The position numbers and the translations under genes were made by a program. Shown in pieces: positions 31,966 to 41,988 of a stretch of 42,744 bases of DNA; position 1 is the first letter of the stretch, and every line of letters begins with the position of its first letter. The stretch spans positions 1 through 42,744 of the forward strand of contig JAFRFD010000022.1 in assembly GCA_017434525.1 (NCBI GenBank), given 5' to 3'. The notes under the pieces were generated by a model, which saw only the letters and a list, made by a program, of their open reading frames with translations, did not search any database and was not told where the DNA came from. The DNA is from Methanobrevibacter sp. (lineage in GTDB: Archaea; Methanobacteriota; Methanobacteria; Methanobacteriales; Methanobacteriaceae).

Positions 31966-33132
31966 ATGATTAATTATCCATTAGCAGCAGATACCTGGGA
32001 TGAAAAAGAATATGAAGCAATTGACAGAGTTATTAAAAGCAATCGTTTCACCATGGGGCCCGAAGTCGAGAAATTTGAAGAAGAGTTTGCAAAATATTTT
32101 GGAAGCAAATATGCAGTGATGGTTAATTCTGGTTCTTCTGCTAATTTAATTGCAGTTTCTGCATTAATCTTATCTGATAAATATGATTTAAATTTTGGTG
32201 ATGAAGTTATTGTTCCTGCAGTTTCATGGGCAACAACATATACAGTACTACATCAATGCGGTTTAAAATTAAGATTTATTGACATTGATTTGGATACATT
32301 TAATCTGGATTTAAATGAGTTAAAAAATGCAATTACTGATGATACTAAAGCAATCTTTGCCGTGAACTTGTTAGGCAATCCTAATGATTTTGATAATCTT
32401 ACAGAGATTTGTAAGGAACATAATTTAATCTTAATTGAAGATAATTGCGAATCTATGGGTGCAACATATAATGGCAAATATGCTGGTACTTTTGGTGTTT
32501 GCGGTACATTTTCAACATTTTACTCACATCATATGGCTACAATGGAAGGCGGAATGATTTTAACTGATGATGCAGAGTTGAATGATATTATGAAATCTAT
32601 ACGATCCCACGGCTGGACTCGTAATTTAAGTGAAAACAGCCGTTTTAATACAAAAAAAGATAAATTTTATGAAATGTTTAATTTTATATTTCCAGGATAT
32701 AATGTCCGTCCCGTTGAGATGGAAGCTGCAATTGGGTGCGAACAATTAAAAAAATTAGATGGATTCTTAAATGAACGTAAAAGTAATGGAAAATATTTTT
32801 TAGATAAATTTTCAACTATTGATTCAATATCCTTACAAAAAAACCAAGATGATTCATCTTTTTTTGGTTTTCCAATAATATTTAAAAATGCATCCAAACG
32901 TGAAAAATTCATTGAATTGTGTGATAAAAACAATATTGAATACAGACCGATTGTTGCGGGAAATTTCACAAAAAACAAAGTTATTGAATATTTTGATTAC
33001 ACCATTTTTGGTAATCTAAATAATTCAAACATTCTTCACGATAATGGATTATTCATTGGGAATCATCATTTTAATGTTAAAACTCAATTAGATAAAATTT
33101 ATGAATTATTAATTGAAAATATGGAGGATTAA
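31966..33132 (+). CDS. colD: GDP-4-keto-6-deoxy-D-mannose 3-dehydratase (ColD-type, PLP)
   Basis: PLP enzyme of the DegT/DnrJ/EryC1 aminotransferase fold, 388 residues, exactly the length of E. coli ColD (WbdK). The decisive feature is the active site: in aminotransferases of this fold a lysine precedes the 'TxGEGG' segment, but here the position is histidine in [12 protein letters not shown], with His188 at the same number as the catalytic His188 of ColD. This His-for-Lys swap marks sugar 3-dehydratases that remove the C3 hydroxyl by a PMP-dependent mechanism. [13 protein letters not shown] at 158-170 and GYNVRP near 244 also match ColD. The start at 31966 has an AAGGAGG site that overlaps the preceding stop; a reading from 31942 is unlikely. 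The product would be GDP-4-keto-3,6-dideoxymannose, precursor of GDP-L-colitose. Confidence 0.88.
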   Translation: MINYPLAADTWDEKEYEAIDRVIKSNRFTMGPEVEKFEEEFAKYFGSKYAVMVNSGSSANLIAVSALILSDKYDLNFGDEVIVPAVSWATTYTVLHQCGLKLRFIDIDLDTFNLDLNELKNAITDDTKAIFAVNLLGNPNDFDNLTEICKEHNLILIEDNCESMGATYNGKYAGTFGVCGTFSTFYSHHMATMEGGMILTDDAELNDIMKSIRSHGWTRNLSENSRFNTKKDKFYEMFNFIFPGYNVRPVEMEAAIGCEQLKKLDGFLNERKSNGKYFLDKFSTIDSISLQKNQDDSSFFGFPIIFKNASKREKFIELCDKNNIEYRPIVAGNFTKNKVIEYFDYTIFGNLNNSNILHDNGLFIGNHHFNVKTQLDKIYELLIENMED

Positions 33133-33136
33133 ATTC

Positions 33137-34141
33137 ATGGAAACAGTAGGTATGATTTTATGTGGAGGTTTTGGAAAACGTTTAAGACCAGTTACTGAAA
33201 CAATCCCAAAACCATTAGTTGAAATTAGTGAAGATTACACTATTCTTGACAAACAATTATTTGATTTTAAAAATGCGGGCATAGATGAAGTTTATCTTTT
33301 AGCAGGATTTTTACATGAAAAAATCGAAGAGAGATATGGTGATGAATATAAGGGCGTTAAAATCCATTATGTCATTGAAGATGAACCATTAGGAACTTTA
33401 AATGCTATCCGTTTGGGTATGGAGGCAATTGATGGAAATAAACAATGCATCATACGTAATGGAGATATTGTTTCTGATGTTAATCTAAAAGCAATGATTG
33501 ACTATGGAGTTAAATCATCATTACCAGTGATTATGTTTGTCACACAAATGCAATCCCCCTATGGTATTGTAGAACTGACAGGGGACCGTTTAACTTCATT
33601 TAAAGAAAAACCCATTCTTGAAGATTATTATATCAATGGAGGAATTTATTTCACAAAATCAAAAATTGATTTTGGTGAATTAAAAACTGGAGATATTGAA
33701 AAATTATATTTCCCTACAATTGCAAAAGAAAATAATTTAGGATATTATAAAGAAAATGGAATTTACTGGATTGCAGTTGATACTTCTAAAGAGTTAGAAT
33801 CCGTTAAAAAAGAATATGAAAACAAAACTGACAAACCTTGGGGATATGAAAAAGTATTAATCTACACAGAAAAATATTTGACTAAAGAATTATACCTTAA
33901 AGAAGGTTTTCAAACATCTTTCCATTATCATAAAAATAAAGATGAAACAATGTATATTTTATCTGGTTCAGGGTATATTGAATTTGAAGATAGAAAAGAA
34001 TATTTCTCTAAAAATGATGCAATTCGTATAGAACCTGGCGTTATCCATGCAATTGTTGCAACCGAAAACACTGTTTTACATGAAGTATCCACTCCATTTT
34101 TAGATGATACATTCCGTGTTAAAGATTATTATGTGAGATAA
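33137..34141 (+). CDS. Mannose-1-phosphate guanylyltransferase-like nucleotidyltransferase with C-terminal cupin
   Basis: Protein of 334 residues with two domains. Residues 1-225 form a sugar-1-phosphate nucleotidyltransferase: [17 protein letters not shown] at 10-26 and NGD at 108-110 bind nucleotide and metal; LGTLNAI and INGGIYF are typical. Residues 232-330 form a cupin of the mannose-6-phosphate isomerase type 2 kind, KPWGYE at 233-238 with FHYHKNKDE at 262-270 and His304 as metal ligands. Bacterial ManC enzymes also couple these domains, but their N-terminal half is larger and of another subtype; this is a shorter RmlA/GMPP-like version. The operon position after gmd, fcl and colD makes GDP-mannose synthesis the best guess. 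The start at 33137 has GGAGG 13 bases upstream. The exact nucleotide is not provable from sequence. Confidence 0.78.
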   Translation: METVGMILCGGFGKRLRPVTETIPKPLVEISEDYTILDKQLFDFKNAGIDEVYLLAGFLHEKIEERYGDEYKGVKIHYVIEDEPLGTLNAIRLGMEAIDGNKQCIIRNGDIVSDVNLKAMIDYGVKSSLPVIMFVTQMQSPYGIVELTGDRLTSFKEKPILEDYYINGGIYFTKSKIDFGELKTGDIEKLYFPTIAKENNLGYYKENGIYWIAVDTSKELESVKKEYENKTDKPWGYEKVLIYTEKYLTKELYLKEGFQTSFHYHKNKDETMYILSGSGYIEFEDRKEYFSKNDAIRIEPGVIHAIVATENTVLHEVSTPFLDDTFRVKDYYVR

Positions 34142-34308
34142 TTTAAATTACATGTTATTAAGAATTGTTTAGGATATTTTTTATAACTGATTTAACCTAT
34201 AAATAATTGTATTCTTTTTCACAGAATTGTATAAAAATATTCAAATATATTATAATTTTAGATTAATCAATATTAAAATAAAAATATATAAAAGGAGACA
34301 GTTTTAAA

Positions 34309-35532
34309 ATGAAAATTACAGTTGCAGGTGTAGGGTATGTGGGGCTTTCACTTGCCGTTTTACTTGCCCAAAAACATGAAGTTACAGCAATTACAACAAC
34401 TGAATCAAAAGCAGAAAAATTAAATCAATTTATTAGTCCAATTCAGGATGATGAGATAGAAAGGTTCTTTAGGGAAACCCGTGAAGGCAAAAGGAATCTA
34501 AATCTCCACACAACTACCGACAAGGAGACTGCCTATAAGAGTGCTGAGCTTGTCATTATAGCTACACCAACAAATTATGATGACGTTAATCATTTTTTTG
34601 ATACATCAGCCGTTGAGGATGCAATAGAATGGACCCTTAAGGTCAATCCAAACGTCCTCATGGTCATTAAATCAACAATACCTGTCGGATATACCGAATC
34701 CTTACGTGAGAAATACGGAGTCAAGAACATCCTATTCAGTCCGGAATTCCTTCGTGAGTCCAAGGCGCTTTATGACAATCTTCATCCGAGCCGCATTGTT
34801 GTTGGATGCAATGATGAGCAAAAAGAAGAAGGAGAGATGTTTGCAGACCTTCTTTTGGAAGGTGCAAGAGAAGAGGAAAAAAGAGAGGGTGTTCCCAAAC
34901 AGGAAATTCCAATATTGTTGGCGCACTTAACCGAGGCAGAAGCCATCAAGCTTTTCGCAAACACTTACCTTGCGGTGAGGGTGAGCTATTTCAATGAGCT
35001 TGATACATATGCTCAGACCAAGGGTCTTGATACACAGATGATTATCAACGGCGTATGTATGGATCCACGTATCGGTGGGCATTACAACAATCCGTCATTC
35101 GGTTATGGTGGATACTGCTTGCCTAAGGATACAAAGCAGCTGTTGGCAAACTATAAGGATGTTCCACAGACCCTGATTGAAGCGGTTGTTCATTCCAATT
35201 CCGTGCGTAAGGAGTTCATTGCCGACCAAATTATTTCAAGAAATCCGGAGATTGTTGGCGTTTATCGTCTTACCATGAAGAGTAACAGTGACAATTTCCG
35301 TGCATCTGCAATACAAGGCGTCATGAAACGTATTAAAGCGGAAGGAATTCCAATAATCATCTATGAACCAACCCTTGAGAATGGAAGCGAATTTTTCAAA
35401 TCCGAAGTGGTAAACGACATTGATCGCTTCAAAAGCGAAAGCGACATCATCCTCGCAAATCGATTCGATTCAGACATTCTTGGAGATGTTGTGGGAAAAG
35501 TATATACAAGAGATTTGTTTATGAGAGATTGA
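34309..35532 (+). CDS. ugd: UDP-glucose 6-dehydrogenase, short HasB-like form
   Basis: NAD+-dependent dehydrogenase of 407 residues that oxidises UDP-glucose to UDP-glucuronate. [14 protein letters not shown] at 7-20 is the Rossmann motif; ATPTNYD at 85-91, [22 protein letters not shown] at 144-165 and [14 protein letters not shown] at 265-278, with catalytic Cys270, are those of the short bacterial UGD type such as streptococcal HasB. A ribosome binding site GGAG lies 12 bases before the ATG. The gene stands alone: 167 bases separate it from the colitose operon, and its base composition is visibly less AT-rich than the genes around it, closer to the core genes at the left end of the window. 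It provides glucuronate or derived sugars to the polysaccharide. Confidence 0.88.
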   Translation: MKITVAGVGYVGLSLAVLLAQKHEVTAITTTESKAEKLNQFISPIQDDEIERFFRETREGKRNLNLHTTTDKETAYKSAELVIIATPTNYDDVNHFFDTSAVEDAIEWTLKVNPNVLMVIKSTIPVGYTESLREKYGVKNILFSPEFLRESKALYDNLHPSRIVVGCNDEQKEEGEMFADLLLEGAREEEKREGVPKQEIPILLAHLTEAEAIKLFANTYLAVRVSYFNELDTYAQTKGLDTQMIINGVCMDPRIGGHYNNPSFGYGGYCLPKDTKQLLANYKDVPQTLIEAVVHSNSVRKEFIADQIISRNPEIVGVYRLTMKSNSDNFRASAIQGVMKRIKAEGIPIIIYEPTLENGSEFFKSEVVNDIDRFKSESDIILANRFDSDILGDVVGKVYTRDLFMRD

Positions 35533-35582
35533 GGGTGTTAGAACAATTATTTAATTTTAACATTAAATTCCCCTCCCAATAA

Positions 35583-35590
35583 TTTTTTTT
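35583..35590 (+). terminator. T8 run after ugd
   Basis: Eight T in a row 50 bases after the ugd stop codon, preceded by the GC-richer ATTCCCCTCCCAAT. It fits an archaeal T-run terminator; the distance is somewhat long. Confidence 0.45.
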
Positions 35591-35791
35591 AGAAAAATCT
35601 TTTTAATTTAATAATAAGAGATAGTTCATTAATAATGGGATATAAATTCAGGAGGGCTAATTTTATTTAATTTCTCCATCTTTTTTATTATGGGGAGTAT
35701 ACCATTCAAAGATGTGGGACTTTATAGAAAATAAAAACATGTTTATTCAACTCAAATAACATAAATTTAAATTTCAACTGATACTCCATAA

Positions 35792-37036
35792 TTATAAGAA
35801 ATAGTTGTAAATTTGAATATATTCTCTAGACATCTCCCTAGTATTTTTTAATTTAAGTGCTTTAATATTTTTTACTTTATACAAATACTCGTTTTTATTA
35901 TTTATTAACTTCATTATTAAATCGAAAATATCACTCGGATTTTTTATATCTATTATCCAACCACCATCATTTTTTAAAATCCTATCTTCAATAACACCAA
36001 TATTTAATCCAATAACCGGAATTCCACAACTCCAAGCTTCAGTTAAAGTATGGCAAAAAGTTTCAGGCCATATAGAAAATATTCCGATGAAAGAAGGTCG
36101 AATTTCATCTACTTTTTTATAAAAGTCATCTCGTTCAAAAGTACCATGAGAAATCCCAGATTCTTCAACTCCATCATGGCAATTTCCTAAAAAATGAAAT
36201 TCTATTAAATTATTTTTATCTTCTTTTTTTATTTGTTTTATGATTTCTGATCCCTTCATAATATTTAAATGATTAGCAGGGCATAAAATTTTAACAGACT
36301 TATTTTTAGAAGGAATTTCAAAATAGTCCTTTTTTAATCGTGGGAAATCCCTTCCATGTTCTATAACCTCAAAATTATCTTCATTAATTATAGACCTTTC
36401 AGAGTATATTGATAAAAATAACTTTTTAACAAAATTAGAAGTAGTTATAAAATAGTCAACATGTTTAAACATTTTTAAAACATTTTCTCTCCATTCCTCA
36501 ATAAATTCTTTTGAATTAATATCTCTTAATGAGTTCATTGGACAATAACAATTTTTATCGTCATTATTGCAAACCCCCTCACAATAATTATTATTTTCAT
36601 CCAACAATACATAAAATGGACATATAAAATAAAAATCATGCATAGATAACACAACCGGAATTCCTAATTTTTTTGCAACATAGGGTAAATCAAAACTATG
36701 GTTAATTAAATGCCTAATATGCACTAAATCTATTTTGTAACTGGTTAATATATCAAAATATATAAAAGATAACCAAGAATTGTGAAATTCTTTAGAACTC
36801 CATTTACGATAATCTATATTAGAACCTTCAATAGGTACATTTAAGTTAAGGTATCTGGGATAGTCTTTAATGACACTTAATTCATTATCCGCATACTTAT
36901 ATACTCTAAAAAAATCATTTTCAGCACCCAATAATAAGACTTCAAAATCACTAGCAACCTGTTTCATTAAATCTTTATTTGTTAAAAAAGTACCGCCAGT
37001 CACTCCAGAATGCAAAACATATAATATTTTTTTCAT
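35792..37036 (-). CDS. GT4-family glycosyltransferase (GT-B fold)
   Basis: Protein of 414 residues with the GT-B layout. The N-terminal part has the VLHSGVTGGTFLTNKDL loop (7-25) and SMHDFYFICPFYVLL, followed by a Cys-rich patch (CEGVCNNDDKNCYCP) known from some GT4 enzymes, where it may bind metal. The C-terminal part holds KILCPANHLNIMKGS and the donor-binding EX7E motif in PETFCHTLTEAWSCGIPVI, with the first Glu near residue 326, plus GGWIID. GT4 enzymes are retaining and use UDP- or GDP-sugars. AGGTAA, the end of the preceding gene, serves as its ribosome binding site, 5 bases separating the two, so they are one operon read on the minus strand. Confidence 0.82.
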   Translation of the reverse strand: MKKILYVLHSGVTGGTFLTNKDLMKQVASDFEVLLLGAENDFFRVYKYADNELSVIKDYPRYLNLNVPIEGSNIDYRKWSSKEFHNSWLSFIYFDILTSYKIDLVHIRHLINHSFDLPYVAKKLGIPVVLSMHDFYFICPFYVLLDENNNYCEGVCNNDDKNCYCPMNSLRDINSKEFIEEWRENVLKMFKHVDYFITTSNFVKKLFLSIYSERSIINEDNFEVIEHGRDFPRLKKDYFEIPSKNKSVKILCPANHLNIMKGSEIIKQIKKEDKNNLIEFHFLGNCHDGVEESGISHGTFERDDFYKKVDEIRPSFIGIFSIWPETFCHTLTEAWSCGIPVIGLNIGVIEDRILKNDGGWIIDIKNPSDIFDLIMKLINNKNEYLYKVKNIKALKLKNTREMSREYIQIYNYFL

Positions 37037-37041
37037 AGAAA

Positions 37042-39150
37042 TTACCTAATAACTTTATTCACAATCTTTTTAATAATCTTTTTAATTTTTTTCTTTTTAG
37101 ACAGTTTAACATCTATTTTTTTAAATGAAATTATTGAATTCACATCTTTATTAAGGATTAAATCAAATAAAATTACATTATTCTCATTAACATGAGGGGT
37201 TAAACCTAAATCATGCATTCTCCTTGTAAAATTATATAATATGGGAAAAATGTCAATTACTTCTTGTTTGGTTAAACTAGATTTAAAAAATTGATTTAAA
37301 TAAAAATCAAGAACGCCTTCGCCACGAATCTTATAGAAATTTTCATTTCCTTGAAGTTTATATAAATCATGCATATACTCTTCAGAAGTAAAACCTTCAA
37401 TTAAATATTTATATGTAATATTCTTAGTGTAAGAATCCTTATTTAAATTATGTAAACAGATTAATGAATCCCACAAATAATTTATGCCTTTTGCTTTAAG
37501 TAATGCTTTGGATACAAAAATCGCATCTTCACCTAAAATTGTGGGGAACAAAATATTATTTTCTATTAAAAAATCTTTCTTAAATAATTTTGTCCAAATA
37601 GACGGTGGTGGAAATGCAATACTTCTCTCGTTTTCATAAACATTGGAAAAATAACCATGTTTTTCATTCGGATAAATTATTTTCGTTGGAGTATCTTCAT
37701 CAATACTAGCATAGGTTCCATAAACAAAATCACAGTTTGAATTCTCTATTGAATTATATAAAATTTCCAACGCATTTATTTCAAACAAGTCATCGTGGTC
37801 TAAAAATATAATGTATTTAGAAGAAGCTTCCAATAACCCAATATTCCTTGGAGTCCCTGGAGACCCCGTACCTTTTTTAATATGTATCGCCTTAAATCCC
37901 ATATATTTATCAGAATACCTTTTAATTACATTATAAGTATCATCATTCGAAGAATCATCTACCATTAACACTTCAATGTTTTCAATACCTAAAGACTGAT
38001 TTTCAATAGACATTAAAGTTCTATGAATAAGTAGTTCATTATTATGAATAGGTATAACAACAGTGACTTTATAATCCAATGATAACTTCGATTTGTACAT
38101 ATTATAATCATCGCTTCCCAATTCATATTCTTGACCATTATCATATATAACATAATCTGCAGTGTATAATTTATATTTCAAAAGAAAATCAAGATAATAA
38201 TCATTTTTACATACGATATTAAAAATTACCGAATATTTTTCACACAAATAATTATTAAAATCATTTTTTAACTCATTGAACCCCTTAAAATCAGTTTTTA
38301 TTAATTTATAAAACTCTTGCCTTAAATTTAATGGGGACTTTTTAAACCATTCAAGTAACATAGAAAAAGTGTGATTAATTACATCTTTTTTATAATCATC
38401 ATATTTATTATTATCAAAGAAAACATCCAACATAGCATTAGTAGCTTTAATTATATCAAATTTGCTTTCATCCAATGTTTGAGTAACCGAATTTTTATGC
38501 CTTCTCCTATAATACAACTGCTTTTTTAAGAATCCCGCACGATTACATTTAAAAAAAGCATTGTAAAAAAAAGCATTATCTTCAAAAAACATGTTTTCCG
38601 GAAATTTCAATTTGTTATATTCTAAAAATGCTCTTTTATATAATTTTGAAACTGGACCCACAGGTATTTCAAATAGAAATTCATGAACATCTTCTGAATT
38701 AAAAATTGTATTTTCATGAATCCCCATATTTATAAAACATTGATGATTATATAACTCTGTTTCTACAAAATCCCCTGAATATTCCATATAATTAACCATT
38801 TGAAAAAATAACATGTCAAGATTATTATTTTTAGCTTTTAAAGATAATAATTCCAATGCTTTTGGATTTATCCAATCATCAGCATCGATAAATGCTATAA
38901 ATTCCCCATTACATTCTTTTAAAGCTAAATTCCTAGCAAAACCTTGACCCTTATTTTCAGTTGATAAAATTTTAACACGACTATCTTTAAAAGAAAATTC
39001 TTTTAAAATTTCAGAAGAACTGTCTGTAGACCCATCATCAACGCAAATAATTTCGATATTTATCAAAGTTTGATTTAAAATAGAATTTAAACAGTCTTTT
39101 AAGTATTTTTCACCATTATATACTGGAACAATAACTGAAACATCACACAT
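37042..39150 (-). CDS. Glycosyltransferase with two GT2 domains
   Basis: Protein of 702 residues with two GT2 domains in tandem. The first, at 1-225, has VSVIVPVYNGEKYL, VDDGSTDSS and DADDWI. The second, from about 360 to 600, has VTVVIPIHNNELLI, VDDSSNDD and DHDDLF, and is distinctly different, so it is not a recent duplication. A helical region of about 130 residues separates them and a basic tail (LSKKKKIKKIIKKIVNKVI) closes the protein; this tail could dock on the membrane. Two active sites suggest a polymerase adding two sugars alternately, as in some capsule synthases, but this is inference. The ATG at 39150 is preferred over GTG at 39159 because GAGTGA lies just upstream. It is divergent from the exporter genes and precedes the GT4 gene. 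Confidence 0.85.
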   Translation of the reverse strand: MCDVSVIVPVYNGEKYLKDCLNSILNQTLINIEIICVDDGSTDSSSEILKEFSFKDSRVKILSTENKGQGFARNLALKECNGEFIAFIDADDWINPKALELLSLKAKNNNLDMLFFQMVNYMEYSGDFVETELYNHQCFINMGIHENTIFNSEDVHEFLFEIPVGPVSKLYKRAFLEYNKLKFPENMFFEDNAFFYNAFFKCNRAGFLKKQLYYRRRHKNSVTQTLDESKFDIIKATNAMLDVFFDNNKYDDYKKDVINHTFSMLLEWFKKSPLNLRQEFYKLIKTDFKGFNELKNDFNNYLCEKYSVIFNIVCKNDYYLDFLLKYKLYTADYVIYDNGQEYELGSDDYNMYKSKLSLDYKVTVVIPIHNNELLIHRTLMSIENQSLGIENIEVLMVDDSSNDDTYNVIKRYSDKYMGFKAIHIKKGTGSPGTPRNIGLLEASSKYIIFLDHDDLFEINALEILYNSIENSNCDFVYGTYASIDEDTPTKIIYPNEKHGYFSNVYENERSIAFPPPSIWTKLFKKDFLIENNILFPTILGEDAIFVSKALLKAKGINYLWDSLICLHNLNKDSYTKNITYKYLIEGFTSEEYMHDLYKLQGNENFYKIRGEGVLDFYLNQFFKSSLTKQEVIDIFPILYNFTRRMHDLGLTPHVNENNVILFDLILNKDVNSIISFKKIDVKLSKKKKIKKIIKKIVNKVIR

Positions 39151-39159
39151 GAATTTCAC

Positions 39160-39291
39160 TCGAAATAATAAAAATTAAAATATAATATAATATTAATATA
39201 ATATTATATATTAAATATAACTATATATTATACTATTGATATTTAAAAAAAAATAATTATTCAATATAACTCTATTATGTGAGATTTAAAC
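39160..39291. promoter_or_regulatory. AT-only divergent promoter region
   Basis: The stretch 39175-39245 is almost pure A and T with self-complementary runs of ATAATATTAATATAATATTA type. It separates the minus-strand GT2-GT2 gene and the plus-strand exporter genes, and must hold both promoters. Individual TATA boxes cannot be singled out. Confidence 0.4.
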
Positions 39292-40053
39292 ATGATTAAT
39301 AAAGAAAAACTCTTTTTATTAGAAGAAATAGTGAAAAAGAATTTTGCAGCAAAGTATAAAGATTCATATTTAGGAATATTATGGAGTGTAATAAAACCAT
39401 TACTAATCATGATTTTATTAACAATAATTTTCTCCACCCTTTTTGCAAGACGCGTGGAAAATTATCCAGTTTTCTTCTTATCTGGAAAATGCATTTATGA
39501 CTTTTTTAGTGCTGGAACTACTTTAACAATGAACACAATAAAATATAACAAAAATATTTTAAAAACTACTCCTGCACCAAAATATATATTTTTACTTGGT
39601 GGAGTAATATCAGAATTTCTCAATTTCATAATCACATTAATTATATTAATAGCAGTGATGATAGTAGCCCGTGTTTCATTTCCTAACACAATTATTTTTT
39701 CAGTTCTACCAATTGCATCATTATTAATAATGATAACTGGTATTGGATTAACATTATCAATATTAAGAATGTATTATACTGATATTGAACATCTATGGAG
39801 TGTTGCTTTATTAATGGGAATGTATGCATCTGCAATATTTTACCCAATGGATATCATTCCCGAACCATATCATGGATATCTGATTTTAAATCCTGTTTTT
39901 TGGATAATTAACCAATTTAGAAGTCTTGCACTTTATGGAACCATACCTGATTTATTATATATAATCAATTCATTTCTTATTTCATTAATCTTATTAATAT
40001 TTGGAATCATAATATTTAAAAAATTTGAAAAACAGGTAACAATGAAGTTTTAG
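39292..40053 (+). CDS. ABC-2 type polysaccharide export permease (Wzm-like)
   Basis: Integral membrane protein of 253 residues with about six transmembrane helices, typical of O-antigen and teichoic acid exporters. The N-terminal KNFAAKYKDSYLGILWSVIKPLL (15-37) is the conserved amphipathic entry 'R...YR.S.LG..W....P', followed by helices around 38-50, 60-80, 100-125, 130-155, 165-190 and 225-245. The C-terminal 'EPYHGYLILNPVFWIINQFRSLALYG' is the other conserved block. It works with the ATPase encoded 10 bases downstream to move lipid-linked glycan across the membrane. Its presence implies that the polysaccharide is polymerised in the cytoplasm before export. Confidence 0.88.
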   Translation: MINKEKLFLLEEIVKKNFAAKYKDSYLGILWSVIKPLLIMILLTIIFSTLFARRVENYPVFFLSGKCIYDFFSAGTTLTMNTIKYNKNILKTTPAPKYIFLLGGVISEFLNFIITLIILIAVMIVARVSFPNTIIFSVLPIASLLIMITGIGLTLSILRMYYTDIEHLWSVALLMGMYASAIFYPMDIIPEPYHGYLILNPVFWIINQFRSLALYGTIPDLLYIINSFLISLILLIFGIIIFKKFEKQVTMKF

Positions 40054-40063
40054 GGGGACTAAT

Positions 40064-41209
40064 ATGAGTTCAGAAAAGGACACGACACACTTTAAGAAAA
40101 CAATTCAAAATAATCCAAATAATAAAAAAATACCTAAACAACAAGATAAATTAATAACTCAAATAGCCATAAAATATAATATCTCCCCAGACAAAGCAAA
40201 AAAATTAGTTTTAGAAGCAATATATGATGGGAAAAATAATTCAAATCTGACTAATAAAACTCTTAAAAATAAAATTTCACAAGACACAACTCATTTAAAA
40301 CCTAAAACTCCAAATATAATTATTCAATCAAATGAAAAAAATAACGAGAATATAACATCAGATAATTCACAACAACCAAAAAAACAACAGGACATAGATT
40401 CCATTCTTTCAGACATCATTCCCACTTATGAACAAAAATTATCCATAGAACTACAAAATATTAATTTAACATTTGAAATCACCCATGACAAGATGGATAC
40501 TCTAAAAGAAACATTCATACGCACAATCACTAAAACCAAATCTAAAAATATCAAATTCCAAGCATTGAAAAATATCAATCTTAAAATTTACAAAGGGGAG
40601 AAAATTGGAATCATTGGATATAATGGTGCGGGAAAATCCACATTATTAAAAGTGATTACGGGAATATACCCTCCAGATTCTGGAAAGGTAATCACATATG
40701 GGAAAATATCCCCTTTACTTTCATTAGGTGCAGGTTTTGATCTTAATTATTCAGGTAGAAAAAACATATATTTAAATGGTGCAGTATTAGGCTATGATAA
40801 AGAATTCTTAAAAGAAAAAGAAAGAGAGATAATTGAATTTTCTGAACTTGAAGAATTCATTGATATACCAATTAAAAATTACTCATCAGGTATGCTGGCG
40901 AAATTAGGTTTTTCAATTGCGAGCATAGTTCAACCAGATATTTTAATTGTTGATGAAATACTTGGTGTTGGAGACGTGTCTTTTCGAAAAAAAAGTAATG
41001 ATAAGATGAAATCATTAATGGATAGTGGAACTACTGTTATTTTAGTTTCACATACTATAAATCAAATCAGAGAAATATGTGATAAAGCTATTTGGATAGA
41101 TAAAGGAACAATACGGGAGATTGGAGAAGTTAATGAAGTTTGCGATAATTATATTAAAGACTCTGAAAATGCAAGTAAAGAAGAAATAGCAAATATACAA
41201 TTCAAATAA
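40064..41209 (+). CDS. ABC transporter ATP-binding protein (Wzt/TagH-like) with N-terminal extension
   Basis: ATPase of 381 residues. The ABC domain starts only near residue 125: Walker A GYNGAGKST at 185-193, signature YSSGM at 273-277, Walker B ILIVDE at 293-298 and the switch histidine in VSHT near 330. It pairs with the permease 10 bases upstream. Two things are unusual. The first 125 residues are a Lys/Asn/Gln-rich extension containing a possible small helical element (QIAIKYNISPDKAKKLVLEAI at about 33-53), not part of normal Wzt. And the C-terminal carbohydrate-binding domain of Wzt is missing, as in TagH-type and carrier-independent exporters. An AGGGGG-like site lies before the ATG. 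Confidence 0.87.
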   Translation: MSSEKDTTHFKKTIQNNPNNKKIPKQQDKLITQIAIKYNISPDKAKKLVLEAIYDGKNNSNLTNKTLKNKISQDTTHLKPKTPNIIIQSNEKNNENITSDNSQQPKKQQDIDSILSDIIPTYEQKLSIELQNINLTFEITHDKMDTLKETFIRTITKTKSKNIKFQALKNINLKIYKGEKIGIIGYNGAGKSTLLKVITGIYPPDSGKVITYGKISPLLSLGAGFDLNYSGRKNIYLNGAVLGYDKEFLKEKEREIIEFSELEEFIDIPIKNYSSGMLAKLGFSIASIVQPDILIVDEILGVGDVSFRKKSNDKMKSLMDSGTTVILVSHTINQIREICDKAIWIDKGTIREIGEVNEVCDNYIKDSENASKEEIANIQFK

Positions 41210-41296
41210 CCTTCATGAAAAATTTAATCATTTCATTAAATAAACTACTACATAATATATAATAATAAAAATTCTTTAATATAGGAAAAAGATAAA

Positions 41297-41932
41297 TTAA
41301 ATCCTTTTCTGAGCAATACCCCATCCAAAATCAGTTACTTCAAAATTACAATAGTTCGGATTAGTTCTTACAAGTAAATTAAAAACTTTTGTTATATGCG
41401 GGATGTTTTTCACATCATCAGGCATATTCTTAACACGATCAATATTTTTCATTGAGGGACTTGATCCAAATGACCAATCCATATCATCAAAAATAATCCA
41501 ACCCCCTGGTTTAAGCAATTTATCCACCAATAAAAATGCAAAACCATCAACATTCCAGTCGTGAGCACCATCTACATAACAAAAATCAAAAATAGGTTCA
41601 TCATATTCTTCAATGAAATTCATTAATCTCCAATTATATGACTCATATTCATAATAAACAGAAACATAATCTTTTAAATCTAAATCTGTGAGCAATTTTT
41701 CAATATTAGGTTTTCTATACTGCGCACTCATTAAATCTATTGTAGTCAAATGTCCTTTCCCAGATTCCTTTAATATAGTGGCCATATAACATGAAGAAAC
41801 ACCATGTGCAAAACCCAACTCCAACAAATTAGATAAATTTCTAGACTTTATAAAACGTTCTAGATATTTTGCTTGGCCAAAAGACATACCAAAAATATTT
41901 TTTAACTCTTCACTTGTATCTTCAATACTCAT
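41297..41932 (-). CDS. Class I SAM-dependent methyltransferase
   Basis: Protein of 211 residues of the Methyltransf_24-like group. LLELGFAHGVSS (about 32-43) is motif I, followed by HLTTIDLMSAQ with the acidic residue that binds SAM ribose, then FDFCYVDGAHDWNVDG (about 110-125) and GGWIIFDDMDW (about 136-146), which carries acidic metal- or substrate-binding residues seen in sugar O-methyltransferases. The start at 41932 is chosen because the first residues of a longer reading do not belong to the fold and GGTG lies upstream. It converges with the exporter ATPase gene and ends 87 bases from it. Methylation of the exported glycan is plausible but not shown. Confidence 0.8.
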   Translation of the reverse strand: MSIEDTSEELKNIFGMSFGQAKYLERFIKSRNLSNLLELGFAHGVSSCYMATILKESGKGHLTTIDLMSAQYRKPNIEKLLTDLDLKDYVSVYYEYESYNWRLMNFIEEYDEPIFDFCYVDGAHDWNVDGFAFLLVDKLLKPGGWIIFDDMDWSFGSSPSMKNIDRVKNMPDDVKNIPHITKVFNLLVRTNPNYCNFEVTDFGWGIAQKRI

Positions 41933-41988
41933 CAAAACACCAAAAAGATTAATTAACAAATAAACTCAGAAAAATAAAAAAAATTTTA

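Noticed and set aside
31966..33132. Sugar aminotransferase (perosamine synthase type)
   Set aside because: The lysine that forms the internal aldimine is histidine here, as in ColD; without it transamination is not expected.
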